A stretch of 64,000 bases of DNA from Martelella mediterranea DSM 17316 (GTDB lineage Bacteria; Pseudomonadota; Alphaproteobacteria; Rhizobiales; Rhizobiaceae): NCBI RefSeq assembly GCF_002043005.1, contig NZ_CP020331.1:434001-498000 (forward strand). The letters are read 5' to 3'. The translations under genes were made by a program, and so were the position numbers. Of the stretch, positions 8,729 through 18,312 are shown piece by piece. Every line of letters starts with the position of its first letter. The first letter of the stretch is position 1. The notes under the pieces were generated by a model, which made no database searches, was not told the origin of the DNA, and saw only the letters and a program-made list of their open reading frames with translations.

Positions 8729-9790
8729 TTACTTGCCGACAGCGGCCTGCGCCTGCAGCGCGACCCGTGCCTGAACCCGCTGCTGGGCCTGATCGATGAC
8801 CACGGCGGCGATGATGACCACGCCCTTGATCACGGTCTGCCAGAAGGCCGAGACGCCCATCATCACCAGCCCGTCGGAAAGCACCCCGATGACGAAGGCG
8901 CCGATGATGGTGCCGCCGATCCGCCCGCGCCCGCCGGACATCGAGGTGCCGCCGAGAACGGCGGCCGCGATCGCGTTCAGCTCGAAAGTATCGCCGGTTG
9001 CCGGATGGGCCGCAACAAGCTGTGAGGAAATAATGATGCCGACCAGCGCCGCGCAGAAGCCGGAGAACATGTAGACGAAATATTTGACATGGGTGACCTT
9101 CACGCCCGAAAGCCCGGCCGCGCGCTCATTGCCGCCAACGGCATAGATGAACCGGCCGAGCGGCGTGCGCTTGGCGATATAGGCGGCCAGCAACCCGACG
9201 GCGATCAGCATCCAGATCGAGACCGGAATGCCGAGGACGGAACCGGAGCCAATGAAGCGATAGCTCGCCGAGCCGTATTCGACGCTGCCGGTGAGGTTTG
9301 GAAAGGTCTCGCCGCCGCTCGACAGCATGGCAGCACCGCGCGCGATATAGAGCGTGCCGAGCGTGGCGATGAAGGGTGCGACATTGAGTTTTGTTATCAA
9401 AAACCCGTTCAGCGCCCCGATGGCGATGCCGACCAATGCCACGATCAGGCAGATTTCCAGCGTGTTGAACTGCACCGTCCAGCCGATGCCGAGATCGATG
9501 CCGTTTAGGAGCAGGTAGCCGGCCACCATGCCGCAAAGCCCGACGATCGAGCCGACGGACAGGTCGATGCCGCCGGAAATGATGACGAAGGTCATGCCGA
9601 TCGCGAGAAACGCGTTGAGCGCCACATGTTTCGACATGATCACGAAATTCGCGGTCGACAGGAAGTTCGGCGCGAAGATGGAGAAGAAGACGAACACAAG
9701 GATCAGCGCGATGAAGGTTCTGGCCTTCATCAACATCAGCAATGCGCTGCTCTGGCCCTGGCCGACGCCGTTTGCGGTCATGTCAGTCAT
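8729..9790 (-). CDS. Ribose-type ABC transporter permease, probable D-apiose import
   Basis: A 353-residue BPD_transp_2 (RbsC-like) inner-membrane permease with roughly eight to ten hydrophobic segments. Family stretches include ISGGIDLSVGSIVGLCG near residues 72-88, the cytoplasmic loop YAVGGNERAAGLSGV, and GGTSMSGGRGRIGGTIIGA. Its ATG overlaps the TAA stop of the ATPase gene by one base (TAATG), showing translational coupling. It lies directly upstream of apsD on the same strand, so its sugar is most likely D-apiose. Confidence 0.85.
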   Translation of the reverse strand: MTDMTANGVGQGQSSALLMLMKARTFIALILVFVFFSIFAPNFLSTANFVIMSKHVALNAFLAIGMTFVIISGGIDLSVGSIVGLCGMVAGYLLLNGIDLGIGWTVQFNTLEICLIVALVGIAIGALNGFLITKLNVAPFIATLGTLYIARGAAMLSSGGETFPNLTGSVEYGSASYRFIGSGSVLGIPVSIWMLIAVGLLAAYIAKRTPLGRFIYAVGGNERAAGLSGVKVTHVKYFVYMFSGFCAALVGIIISSQLVAAHPATGDTFELNAIAAAVLGGTSMSGGRGRIGGTIIGAFVIGVLSDGLVMMGVSAFWQTVIKGVVIIAAVVIDQAQQRVQARVALQAQAAVGK

Positions 9791-11346
9791 TATGCGGTCT
9801 TTCTGTTCAACTGATCGGCATCCGGGTTGTGACCCGCGGCCGATGCCTGGACGAGCTTGGTATCGGTTGCCTCGTCGCGATTGAATGTTCCGGTGATCCT
9901 GCCGTTCGACATCACGATGATCCGGTCGGAAAGGCTCAGCACCTCTTCCAGATCCGAGGTGACGAAGACAATGCCGAGGCCTTCGGCTGCGAGCTGGCGC
10001 ATGACGCGGAAGACTTCCGCCTTGGCGCCGATATCGATGCCGCGCGAGGGTTCGTCCATCAACAGCACCTTGGGGCCGGTCATCAGCGCCTTGGAGATCA
10101 CCACCTTCTGCTGGTTGCCGCCCGAAAGAGACGAGACCGGGTTTTCCGGCGAGGCGATCTTGATCACCATGCGCTTGACGAATTCCGCCACCCGGCTTTT
10201 CTCGGCCGCAAGGTTCATGTGGAAGCCGCGTGTGACCGCGCCGAGCGAACTCAACGTCATGTTCTCGCGGATCGAGAGGATCTGCACCAGTCCGTCATGC
10301 TTGCGGTCTTCCGGGATCAGCGCCAGCCCGTGGGAGATACGGTCGGAGACGCTGGGCTTGCCCATCTTCTTGCCGTTGACCCAGACCTCGCCGTCGGCCA
10401 GGTGATGGCGGCCGATGATGGTTTCCAGAAGCTCGGTGCGGCCGGCGCCCATCAGCCCGTAAATGCCGAGGATTTCGCCCTGGCGCAGACTGAAGGAAAC
10501 CCCGTCGACCACGAAGCCGCCCCCGGAATCCGGGAGCCGTATCTCCTCGACGCGCAGCGCCTCTTCGCCATAAGGATGTTCGATCTCCTTGGCGAAATCC
10601 TTCGAGCTTTCGCCGATCATGCTCCGCACGATCCAGGGCACATCGACGCCCTCCATCGAACGCGCGCCGGTGATCGCGCCATCGCGAAGCACGGTGATGT
10701 AGTCGCCGACGCGGATCAGTTCGTCCATGCGATGGGAGATATAGACCAGCCCGACGCCCTCGGTCTTCAGCTCGGCGATCACCTTGAACAGGATTTCCAC
10801 CTCGGTCGCCGACAGCGCCGAGGTCGGCTCGTCGAGGATCAGGATCTTCGCCTTGCGGGCGAGAGACTTGGCGATCTCGACGATCTGCTGCTGACCGACC
10901 TTGAGATCGCCGACCAGCGTGTCGGGATCGATATTGTGCTCCAGCCGCTTCATCAGCCTGCGGGTTTCCGCGCGCTGGCCCTCGGCATCGATATCGAAGC
11001 CGTATCGGGTCTTCTCATGCGCCATGAAGATGTTCTCGGCGACGGTGAGATTGGGGAACAGGTTGAGTTCCTGGAAGATCATGCCGATGCCGTGGCGCTC
11101 GGCATCGTCGGTGGAGGTGAACCGGACTTCCTCCCCCTCCATCTCGATCCGGCCTTCGGTCAGTTGCTCGACGCCGGCGATGACCTTCATCATCGTCGAC
11201 TTGCCGGCGCCGTTTTCGCCGACCAGCACGTTGACGGCGCCCATGCGCAGTTCGAAATCGACCGATTTCAGCGCCACCGTGCCCGGATAGATCTTGGTGC
11301 CGCCGATGATCCTCAACCCGACCGGATGCTCTGCGGCCGCCGTCAT
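9790..11346 (-). CDS. Ribose-type ABC transporter ATP-binding protein (two NBDs)
   Basis: A 518-residue RbsA/MglA-type ATPase with two fused nucleotide-binding domains. The first has Walker A GENGAGKST, Walker B ILILDEPTSAL and the signature VGQQQIVEIAKSLARK. The second has a degenerate P-loop region (GLMGAGRTELLE), SLSGGNQQKVVISKALMT and LLMDEPSRGID, as usual for the family. The start ATG overlaps the stop of the DUF2291 gene by four bases (ATGA). It energises import with the adjacent permease and binding protein. Confidence 0.9.
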   Translation of the reverse strand: MTAAAEHPVGLRIIGGTKIYPGTVALKSVDFELRMGAVNVLVGENGAGKSTMMKVIAGVEQLTEGRIEMEGEEVRFTSTDDAERHGIGMIFQELNLFPNLTVAENIFMAHEKTRYGFDIDAEGQRAETRRLMKRLEHNIDPDTLVGDLKVGQQQIVEIAKSLARKAKILILDEPTSALSATEVEILFKVIAELKTEGVGLVYISHRMDELIRVGDYITVLRDGAITGARSMEGVDVPWIVRSMIGESSKDFAKEIEHPYGEEALRVEEIRLPDSGGGFVVDGVSFSLRQGEILGIYGLMGAGRTELLETIIGRHHLADGEVWVNGKKMGKPSVSDRISHGLALIPEDRKHDGLVQILSIRENMTLSSLGAVTRGFHMNLAAEKSRVAEFVKRMVIKIASPENPVSSLSGGNQQKVVISKALMTGPKVLLMDEPSRGIDIGAKAEVFRVMRQLAAEGLGIVFVTSDLEEVLSLSDRIIVMSNGRITGTFNRDEATDTKLVQASAAGHNPDADQLNRKTA

Positions 11347-11981
11347 GGCGAAACCTCGATAACGGTGGGCACGATTTCCGGCTCTTCGTCCAGGCTTCGC
11401 AGGGTGAATACGCCGGTGAAGGCGACCGTCTTGCCGACGACATCGCCCTCGGGAATGTCGAGGCCGGCATGGGCCTTCTCGTTCATCGCGCGGGCAAGCT
11501 TGGCGAACTCGATCTGGTCGCGGAAATCCGTGAATGTAATGAACGGCATGGCATCGCGCAGCGCCGTGCCGCGGATGATCGGGCCGATCTGCAGCGTGAC
11601 ATCGGGCTCGCCGTCGCCTGTCATGTCGACCTGCATCTTGGCGGCGCGGCTGTCGAGCTTGGCCTCGGTCACCGTGCCTTCGCCTTCAACCACGAAATTC
11701 CAGGGATTGGCTTCGCCATCGGGCCTGAGGCCATATTCAGCGCCTGCGGAATCGACGCCGGCTGCAAGCGCCTGCTGCAGGGTTGTATAATCAACGGTGT
11801 TTTCCGCAATGACCGGCAAGACCTTGTCTGCCCAGTTCTCGTCGGCATAGGCGGCCATCCGGGCCTCATCAGTCTGCGCCTCGGCCTGCTCGGCATCGGG
11901 CTTGTCGGTCGGCACCAGCTTGCAGCCGCCAAGAGGCAGCAGGAGCGCAAGGATCGCCGCCGACAGTTTCATCGCGTGCAT
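11343..11981 (-). CDS. DUF2291 lipoprotein associated with sugar ABC transport
   Basis: A 212-residue protein with a lipoprotein signal ending in the lipobox LGGC at about residues 17-20, followed by an acidic linker. The rest has DUF2291 character, with paired beta-strand segments around VDMTGDGEPDVTLQIGPIIRGTALRDA. The family recurs inside ribose-type ABC operons of rhizobia, and here it lies between the binding-protein and ATPase genes with a four-base overlap to the latter. Its function is unestablished; a periplasmic accessory role in uptake is inference. A second ATG three codons in is an equally possible start. Confidence 0.75.
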   Translation of the reverse strand: MHAMKLSAAILALLLPLGGCKLVPTDKPDAEQAEAQTDEARMAAYADENWADKVLPVIAENTVDYTTLQQALAAGVDSAGAEYGLRPDGEANPWNFVVEGEGTVTEAKLDSRAAKMQVDMTGDGEPDVTLQIGPIIRGTALRDAMPFITFTDFRDQIEFAKLARAMNEKAHAGLDIPEGDVVGKTVAFTGVFTLRSLDEEPEIVPTVIEVSP

Positions 11982-12051
11982 GTCACACCCAGCATTTATT
12001 CAGGATTTCGGTGATGGCCGGGCCCGGCGCAATGCGCCGGACCCGCTTCGA

Positions 12052-13002
<951 letters not shown>

Positions 13003-13052
13003 TCAGTCCATCCCCCATGGATGGCTATCTCCCTGGATCGGACAAACCCTGT

Positions 13053-13084
13053 GGTATGATAAATCATTTGTCAACAGGTATGAT
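13053..13084. promoter_or_regulatory. Tandem GGTATGAT operator between the binding-protein gene and oiaX
   Basis: Two direct copies of GGTATGAT (13053-13060 and 13077-13084) are spaced 24 bases start to start in the 169-base divergent region. They match the octamer inside the apnO/oiaK palindrome. The arrangement resembles tandem GGTATA repeats recognised by NanR, so these probably bind the NanR-like regulator encoded at 5119-5835 and control both the transport operon and oiaX. Confidence 0.6.
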
Positions 13085-13156
13085 GAGCATTACAGATGAA
13101 AACCTGTAAGCGGCCGTTTTCGGTGTTCGGGCCGGCGGAGCGTGATGGAGGAACAC

Positions 13157-14404
13157 ATGAACGAAGACTTTATCCGGGTTACCTATCGCATCGAATGCGC
13201 CGGTAGCATCGAGGCGATGGCCGCCAAGATCGCCTCCGATCAGTCGACCGGCACCTTCACCGAATTGCCGGGCGAGACCGATGCGGTGCGCAAGCGCTGC
13301 GCCGCCCGCGTCGAGACAATCGCGCCGCTCTGCGATACCGAGACGCCCGGCTTCCCCGACAATGAGGGAAAAGGGCCATACCACCGCGCGGACGTGACGA
13401 TCGCCTATCCGCTGGAGGCGATCGGCACCGATATCGCCGCGCTGATGACGATCGCGATCGGCGGCGTGTTTGCAGCGCGCGGACTGTCGGGCATCCGGGT
13501 CATGGATATCGATCTGCCTCAGGCGTGGTCCTGCCACCCCGGTCCGCAATTCGGCATTGCCGGATCGCGCCGGCTGATGGGGGTCGAGAGCGGCCCGATG
13601 ATCGCCTCGATCATCAAGCCCTCGCTGGGGCTTACCCCGGAGGACACTGCTGCGGTGGTGAAGACGCTCTGCGAAGCCGGCGTCGATTTCATCAAGGACG
13701 ACGAGAAGATGATGAACCCCGGCTACGCGCCGCTCACGGCGCGGGTCGACGCGATCATGCCTGTCATCAAGGCGCATGCCGAGCGTACCGGCAAGCAGGT
13801 CATGTACGCCTTCGGCATCTCGTCCGCCGACCCGGACACGATGATGGAAAACCACGACTATGTGGTGAAGAACGGCGGCAATGCCGCGGTCGTCAACATC
13901 AACTCGATCGGCCATGGCGGCATGTCGTTCCTGCGAAAGCGCTCCGCGCTTTGCCTGCACGCCCACCGCAATGGCTGGGATATCCTGACCCGCCACCCTG
14001 CGCTCGGCATGGAATTCAGGGCCTATCAGAAGATCTGGCGGCTGCTTGGAGTCGACCAGTTCCAGATCAACGGCATCCGCGCCAAATATTGGGAACCCGA
14101 CGAAAGCTTCGTCAAATCCTTCCATGACGTGATGACGCCGATCTTCTCCAAGGATGACCGACCGCTGCCCGTGGTCTGCTCGGGACAGTGGGGCGGACAG
14201 GCGGTCGAGACCTATGAGCGCACCGGCCGCACGCTCGACCTGATGTATCTCGGCGGCGGCGGCATTCACGGTCATCCGGGCGGCCCGGCCGCCGGCGTGC
14301 GCGCCATCCGCCAGGCCTGGGAAGCGGCGGCGTCGGGACAATCACTGGAAGCCTATGCCGCCAGCCATCCGGACCTCGCCGCCTCGCTTGAAAAATGGGG
14401 CTAG
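13157..14404 (+). CDS. oiaX: RuBisCO-like 3-oxo-isoapionate-4-phosphate decarboxylase
   Basis: A 415-residue RuBisCO-like protein. It keeps the KPSLGL loop (Lys154) and the KDDE motif (residues 180-183), equivalent to the carbamylated Lys and metal ligands Asp/Glu of RuBisCO. HAHRNG near 268-273 and the phosphate-binding GGGGIHGHPGG near 366-376 follow. In the apionate pathway this RLP releases CO2 from 3-oxo-isoapionate 4-phosphate to give L-erythrulose 1-phosphate. The start is ATG 13157, which follows GGAGGAACAC; an upstream in-frame GTG lies inside the ribosome site region. The stop codon TAG falls within the CTAG end of a repeat element, so the 3' end may have been altered by insertion. 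Confidence 0.85.
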   Translation: MNEDFIRVTYRIECAGSIEAMAAKIASDQSTGTFTELPGETDAVRKRCAARVETIAPLCDTETPGFPDNEGKGPYHRADVTIAYPLEAIGTDIAALMTIAIGGVFAARGLSGIRVMDIDLPQAWSCHPGPQFGIAGSRRLMGVESGPMIASIIKPSLGLTPEDTAAVVKTLCEAGVDFIKDDEKMMNPGYAPLTARVDAIMPVIKAHAERTGKQVMYAFGISSADPDTMMENHDYVVKNGGNAAVVNINSIGHGGMSFLRKRSALCLHAHRNGWDILTRHPALGMEFRAYQKIWRLLGVDQFQINGIRAKYWEPDESFVKSFHDVMTPIFSKDDRPLPVVCSGQWGGQAVETYERTGRTLDLMYLGGGGIHGHPGGPAAGVRAIRQAWEAAASGQSLEAYAASHPDLAASLEKWG

Positions 14405-14756
14405 AGCCCTTCAGGCTTAAATGGAATCCGTTCTGTTTGCCCAAACCGGTCATTCCACGCGAAGAAGTCCGCGCGGCATGGCCATAGCTATGGCGAAGGG
14501 CTTCGACAAAGTGGAGGGCCGGTTTGGGCAAACCCGCAAGGGCGGCATTCCATGATCTTCTGATCATGGAATGAACACGCCCGCGATTGAGTCGGTTCAG
14601 CGCGTCAAGCGCGCTGAACTGGGCGGCATGAATTTGCGCCATTACCGGCGGTCTTCGGCTTGGACATAGCGACGGCTATGCCCTGCGCCAAAGCCCTTGG
14701 TCCTGGCGCAAATTCCTTGCCGCAGAACGCTTCCATTTCAGCCTGAAGGGCTCTAG
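14401..14756. repeat. Palindrome-rich element with 33-34 bp terminal inverted repeats
   Basis: The element starts CTAGAGCCCTTCAGGCT and ends with its reverse complement; the two 33-34 base termini (14401-14434 and 14724-14756) differ at only a few positions. Inside are several nested inverted repeats: GTTTGCCCAAACCGG with its complement, GCCATAGCTATGGC, ATTCCATGATC-N4-GATCATGGAAT, GTTCAGCGCG with CGCGCTGAAC, and AATTTGCGCCA with TGGCGCAAATT. There is no transposase frame, so it looks like a MITE or mosaic palindromic repeat. Its left end supplies the oiaX stop codon. Confidence 0.65.
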
Positions 14757-15138
14757 GCCTCGGCGACGCGCGCGGGGTAAATCTCGAACGCTTCGTGGGT
14801 GTCCGCAGGCCCTGAACCTCAGATATTGAGGAAGAGTCCGCTTTTTTGTCCAAAGCTTGGGAGCGCGAGCCCGTTAGATTTGACGAGCCCGCTGGCACGA
14901 ACCGAACCGATGGAGGCGCTTTCACCTTGGTAATGGCGCTCTCTTCACGCCGTTCATGCCGATGCGGACCTCTCCGAGCGCGGTCAGAGGGAAAGCTGCG
15001 GCGTGATGACGAACTATCTCTACGATCTGGCGCGCATCGAGCAGAACCGCGAGCGTTTTGCCAATCAGAGGCGCTGGCGCGCAACAAGGACGCAGGCCGA
15101 ACCTGGTTTATCCCTTCCGTCAAAATCGTGCGGCCTCG
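14757..15138. other. Intergenic stretch, degenerate coding traces
   Basis: No convincing gene was found. On the minus strand just after the repeat (about 14757-14810) a frame reads ADTHEAFEIYPARVAEA and stops in the CTAG of the repeat. It could be the tail of a lost gene, but I cannot name the family. A plus-strand reading around 15003-15110 (YDLARIEQNRERFANQR) is also unassigned. Confidence 0.3.
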
Positions 15139-16035
15139 CTATCCGTTTCCGACATAGCGCGCGAGCTCTTCGGGGGATCCGTCCGGAAAGGCCTCCCGCA
15201 GATGGTCGAGGAAGGCGGAGACGCGGGCGCTGAGAAGCCGGCGGCTGGGATAGAGCGCCCAGAGCGCGATCTCCGATCCCTCCACGTCGCCCCAATGGTC
15301 AAGCCGCCCGGCGGCAAGATCGTGGCTGACAAGGGAAATCGGCAGGCGTGCGACCCCGGCCCCCATCCGCACGGCGTCGCGGACCATGGGGAGCGAGGAC
15401 AGGCTCAGGACGGGCCGGACGGCGATCGCGGATGGTCCCCCCGCCGTCGCCACATGCCAGGTTTCGCTTTCTTCGGCCCGACCGCGCACCACGGCCGGAG
15501 CGGGAGCGCCCTCGGTTGACGGCTTCACCTCCGGGCTTGCCACGACCACAAGCCGGTCGCGGAGGAAGGCCCGGCCGACAAGGCTCTCGTCCGGATCGGG
15601 ATTGACCCGGATCACAAGGTCGTAGGCTTCCTCGACCATGTCGACGGGCCGGTCTTCGGTGGTGACCTCGAGCCGCACCTCCGGGTGCTTCAGCGCGAAA
15701 TCCGCGGCAAGCTTTCCCATGGCGGTTTGCGAGAACAAAAGCGGCGCGCTGATCCTGAGGCGCCCGCGCGGCGTCTGGCCGCGCGATGCAATGGCCGAGG
15801 CCGTTTCTTCGAGATCGGTGAGGAGGGCGGAGGTTCGTTCGAACAGCGCGCGCCCCTCTTCGGTGAGTTTCAGGGCGCGGCCGCCGCGCTCGAACAGGCG
15901 AAGATCCAGGCTCGCCTCCAGTTCCGAGACCCGGCGCGACAGCGTCGCCTTGGGGCGGCCGCTCGCCCGCGCGGCCCGGCCAAATCCTTCATGCCGGGCG
16001 ACAAGATTGAAATCGGCAAGGGCGAGAAGATCCAT
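15139..16035 (-). CDS. LysR-family transcriptional regulator
   Basis: A 298-residue LysR regulator. The N-terminal winged helix begins MDLLALADFNLVARHEGFGRAARASG with the recognition helix KATLSRRVSELEASL; the effector domain starts near RGRLRISAPLLF. ATG 16035 is preferred over a GTG nine bases upstream because it gives the usual LysR N-terminus. It is divergent from the NmrA/DUF1857 operon with a 103-base gap, the usual layout for a LysR protein and its target. ATTGAT-GTCT-ATCAGAAT in that gap is a possible imperfect dyad for binding. The inducer is unknown. Confidence 0.85.
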   Translation of the reverse strand: MDLLALADFNLVARHEGFGRAARASGRPKATLSRRVSELEASLDLRLFERGGRALKLTEEGRALFERTSALLTDLEETASAIASRGQTPRGRLRISAPLLFSQTAMGKLAADFALKHPEVRLEVTTEDRPVDMVEEAYDLVIRVNPDPDESLVGRAFLRDRLVVVASPEVKPSTEGAPAPAVVRGRAEESETWHVATAGGPSAIAVRPVLSLSSLPMVRDAVRMGAGVARLPISLVSHDLAAGRLDHWGDVEGSEIALWALYPSRRLLSARVSAFLDHLREAFPDGSPEELARYVGNG

Positions 16036-16138
16036 CTGTTCCACCTGTGAGACAGTGCGTCCAAAATTGATGTCTATCAGAATGAATTCGGATCACCGAT
16101 CTTGCAAGTGTCTTCAACACCAAACCGGAGTTTCTCTC

Positions 16139-17002
16139 ATGACCATTCTTGTAACCGGTGCGACCGGCAATGTCGGGCACAATGTCGTCGATCAACTCGT
16201 GAAACGGGGCGCGGATGTGCGCGTCCTGGTGCGCGATCCCGCCAAGGCAGACTTTCCGGCGGGCGTCGCCGTCGTCAAGGGCGACCTGCTCGACGTCGGC
16301 TCGCTGCGCGAGGCCTTTTCCGGCGTCACCTCGCTGTTCCTGCTCAATGCCGTGGTGCCGGACGAATTCACCCAGGCGCTGATCGCTCTCAACATCGCCC
16401 GCGAAGCCGGGATCGAGCGCATCGTCTATCTCTCGGTGATCCACAGCGACCTCTATGTGAACGTGCCGCATTTTGCCGGCAAGTTCGGTGTCGAGCGGAT
16501 GATCGAGGCAATGGGAATGCACGCGACCATCCTGCGCCCGGCCTATTTCATCGACAATGAAGTGATGATCAAGGACGTAGTGACCGGCTACGGCATCTAC
16601 CCGATGCCGATCGGCACCAAGGGGCTCGCGATGGTCGATGCCCGCGACATCGGCGAAGTCGCCGCGATCGAGCTTATCCGCCGCGAAAACGCACCCGACC
16701 CGCTGCCTCTCAACCGCATCAACCTGGTCGGCCCGGAAACGCTGACCGGTCCCGACGTTGCGGCGATCTGGAGCGAGGTGCTCGGCCGCGAGATCGCCTA
16801 TCCGGGCGAGGATTTCGCCGGTTTCGAGCAGAACATGCAGCAGGCCATGCCAAGCTGGATGGCCCTCGACATGCGCGTCATGGCCGAGCGCTTCGTCTCC
16901 GACGGCATGGTGCCGGAAGAGGGCGACGTCGAGCGGCTGACGACCATGCTCGGCCGCCCGCTCCGCACCTATCGCGACTTCGCCGCGCAGATCGCCGGCT
17001 GA
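16139..17002 (+). CDS. NmrA-like NAD(P)-binding protein
   Basis: A 287-residue atypical SDR of the NmrA/HSCARG type. The N-terminal dinucleotide motif is TGATGNVGHNV, then VRDPAKADFPAGVAVVKGDLLD and the LRPAYFIDNE region characteristic of this group. No canonical YxxxK pair is evident, so it may be a redox sensor or a quinone/aldehyde reductase. It is the first gene of a three-gene plus-strand unit divergent from the LysR gene; the next gene follows after 24 bases. The physiological substrate cannot be told. Confidence 0.8.
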   Translation: MTILVTGATGNVGHNVVDQLVKRGADVRVLVRDPAKADFPAGVAVVKGDLLDVGSLREAFSGVTSLFLLNAVVPDEFTQALIALNIAREAGIERIVYLSVIHSDLYVNVPHFAGKFGVERMIEAMGMHATILRPAYFIDNEVMIKDVVTGYGIYPMPIGTKGLAMVDARDIGEVAAIELIRRENAPDPLPLNRINLVGPETLTGPDVAAIWSEVLGREIAYPGEDFAGFEQNMQQAMPSWMALDMRVMAERFVSDGMVPEEGDVERLTTMLGRPLRTYRDFAAQIAG

Positions 17003-17026
17003 CCCCTCACACTCAGGAGACGTATC

Positions 17027-17500
17027 ATGATCTATTCGACCGCCACCGTTCCGGTAAACCCGGCCGGCGAAATCAGGCTCACCCGCGAACAGGCCTGGAA
17101 GGGCCTGGAACTGAAGGCCCGCGATGCGCGCCTGTTCCTGCCGGAGGGCCTTTGCACACGCTGCGACGTCAGCGCGGAAAGCGCAACCCACTTCGTGCGC
17201 GACGCAACGATCGCCGGAGCGGACCTGCGCGAGATCATCGTGCTCGAGCCTCTGACCAAAGTCACCTTCTTCCAGGCGACCGGCCCGCGCGAAGGCGCGA
17301 TCATCAACGAGCTGTTCGAGGATGAGGCGGGCACGTTGTGGCTCAAGTTCTACTGCTATCTCGGCCTGCGCGACAAGGCGCCGGACGGCCCCGAGGAACA
17401 GGCCGAGCAGGCGCAGTTCGACAGCGACAAGGGCTACAAGGCCGCGCTGCTGTCGACGCTCAAGCGCACCCGCGAACTCCTCGCCGAAGGCCGGCTCTGA
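17027..17500 (+). CDS. AtaL-like SRPBCC protein (DUF1857)
   Basis: A 157-residue protein of the SRPBCC/START-like fold with DUF1857 character: TREQAWKGLELKARDARLFLPEG near the start, a central DLREIIVLEPLTKVTFFQATGPREGAIINELFEDE, and the C-terminal helix KAALLSTLKRTRELL. A GGAGACGT ribosome site precedes the ATG. These proteins have a hydrophobic ligand cavity and often accompany NmrA-type reductases. Its ligand is unknown. It lies between two NAD(P)-binding proteins, presumably in the same transcript. Confidence 0.75.
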   Translation: MIYSTATVPVNPAGEIRLTREQAWKGLELKARDARLFLPEGLCTRCDVSAESATHFVRDATIAGADLREIIVLEPLTKVTFFQATGPREGAIINELFEDEAGTLWLKFYCYLGLRDKAPDGPEEQAEQAQFDSDKGYKAALLSTLKRTRELLAEGRL

Positions 17501-17568
17501 CCCTGGCAACAACCATCAACCGCGGGAGCGCCGCAAGCAAGGCGTCCCGCTTTTCGAAAGAAAACGTC

Positions 17569-18237
17569 ATGGAAAACTCAATATCGACCCAAAGAGTTGC
17601 GTCCCATCCGAAACTGCTCGTCCTCGGCGCCACCGGAGGCACCGGCCGGCTGATCGTCGCCCAGGCCATTTCGCGCGGATACGACGTCACCATTCTCGCC
17701 CGCAATGCCGAAAGGGCCAAGGGGCTGGAAGGCGCGAAGCTCGTCATCGGCGACGCCCTCGATGAGACCGCGCTGCGGTCGGCGCTTGAAGGGCAGGATG
17801 CCGTGATCAGCGCGCTCGGCACGCCGGCAAGCCCGTTTCGCGCGGTGACGCTGCTCTCCGCCGCGAGCAAGGTGCTGGTCGCGGCGATGCAGGATCAGGG
17901 CGTCAAAAAGCTCGTCGCCATCACCGGAATGGGCGCGGGCAAAAGCCGGGGGCATGGCGGCTTTGTCTTCGACCGCCTCATCATGCCGCTCCTGTTGCGG
18001 AAGGTCTATGCCGACAAGAACCGGCAGGAAGACGTCATCCGCACGAGCGGCCTGGACTGGGTGATCGTGCGCCCCTCGGTCCTGAACGACAAGCCGCCGC
18101 GCGGTAGCGTCCGCGCCCTGCTCGATCTTGAAGGCTTCAACGGCGGAACGATCGCCCGCGCCGATGTCGCCGACTTCGTCCTCGATCAGGTGGAAAGCGA
18201 TGCCTTCAAGGGAAAGACGCCGCTTGTGACATGGTGA
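17569..18237 (+). CDS. NAD(P)H-binding SDR-like protein
   Basis: A 222-residue atypical SDR. LLVLGATGGTGRLIVAQAISRGY gives the nucleotide-binding Rossmann motif, followed by VIGDALDE, VISALGTPASPF and VKKLVAITGMGAGKSRG. The C-terminal WVIVRPSVLND segment fits the NAD(P)H-binding (YwnB-like) family. The ATG at 17569 was chosen because upstream in-frame sequence lies inside the preceding gene in another reading frame. It is the third gene of the LysR-linked unit. The function is probably a flavin, quinone or aldehyde reductase or a redox sensor; I cannot decide. Confidence 0.75.
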   Translation: MENSISTQRVASHPKLLVLGATGGTGRLIVAQAISRGYDVTILARNAERAKGLEGAKLVIGDALDETALRSALEGQDAVISALGTPASPFRAVTLLSAASKVLVAAMQDQGVKKLVAITGMGAGKSRGHGGFVFDRLIMPLLLRKVYADKNRQEDVIRTSGLDWVIVRPSVLNDKPPRGSVRALLDLEGFNGGTIARADVADFVLDQVESDAFKGKTPLVTW

Positions 18238-18312
18238 TGCGTGAGAGGGGCGCGGAAGTCGCGTGTGAGCGCCGGTTTCAGACATAAATCGACATCAACT
18301 GAAAGCGCACAT

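Noticed and set aside
9742..11790. 682-codon plus-strand open frame across the ABC ATPase
   Set aside because: Antisense shadow of the ATPase and permease genes, with no recognised domain.
14401..14756. CRISPR or tandem-repeat array
   Set aside because: The repeats are inverted and each is different; there are no regularly spaced direct repeats.
14846..15157. Plus-strand open frame of 103 codons
   Set aside because: No family resemblance, overlaps the end of the LysR gene, and lies in a region of degenerate traces.
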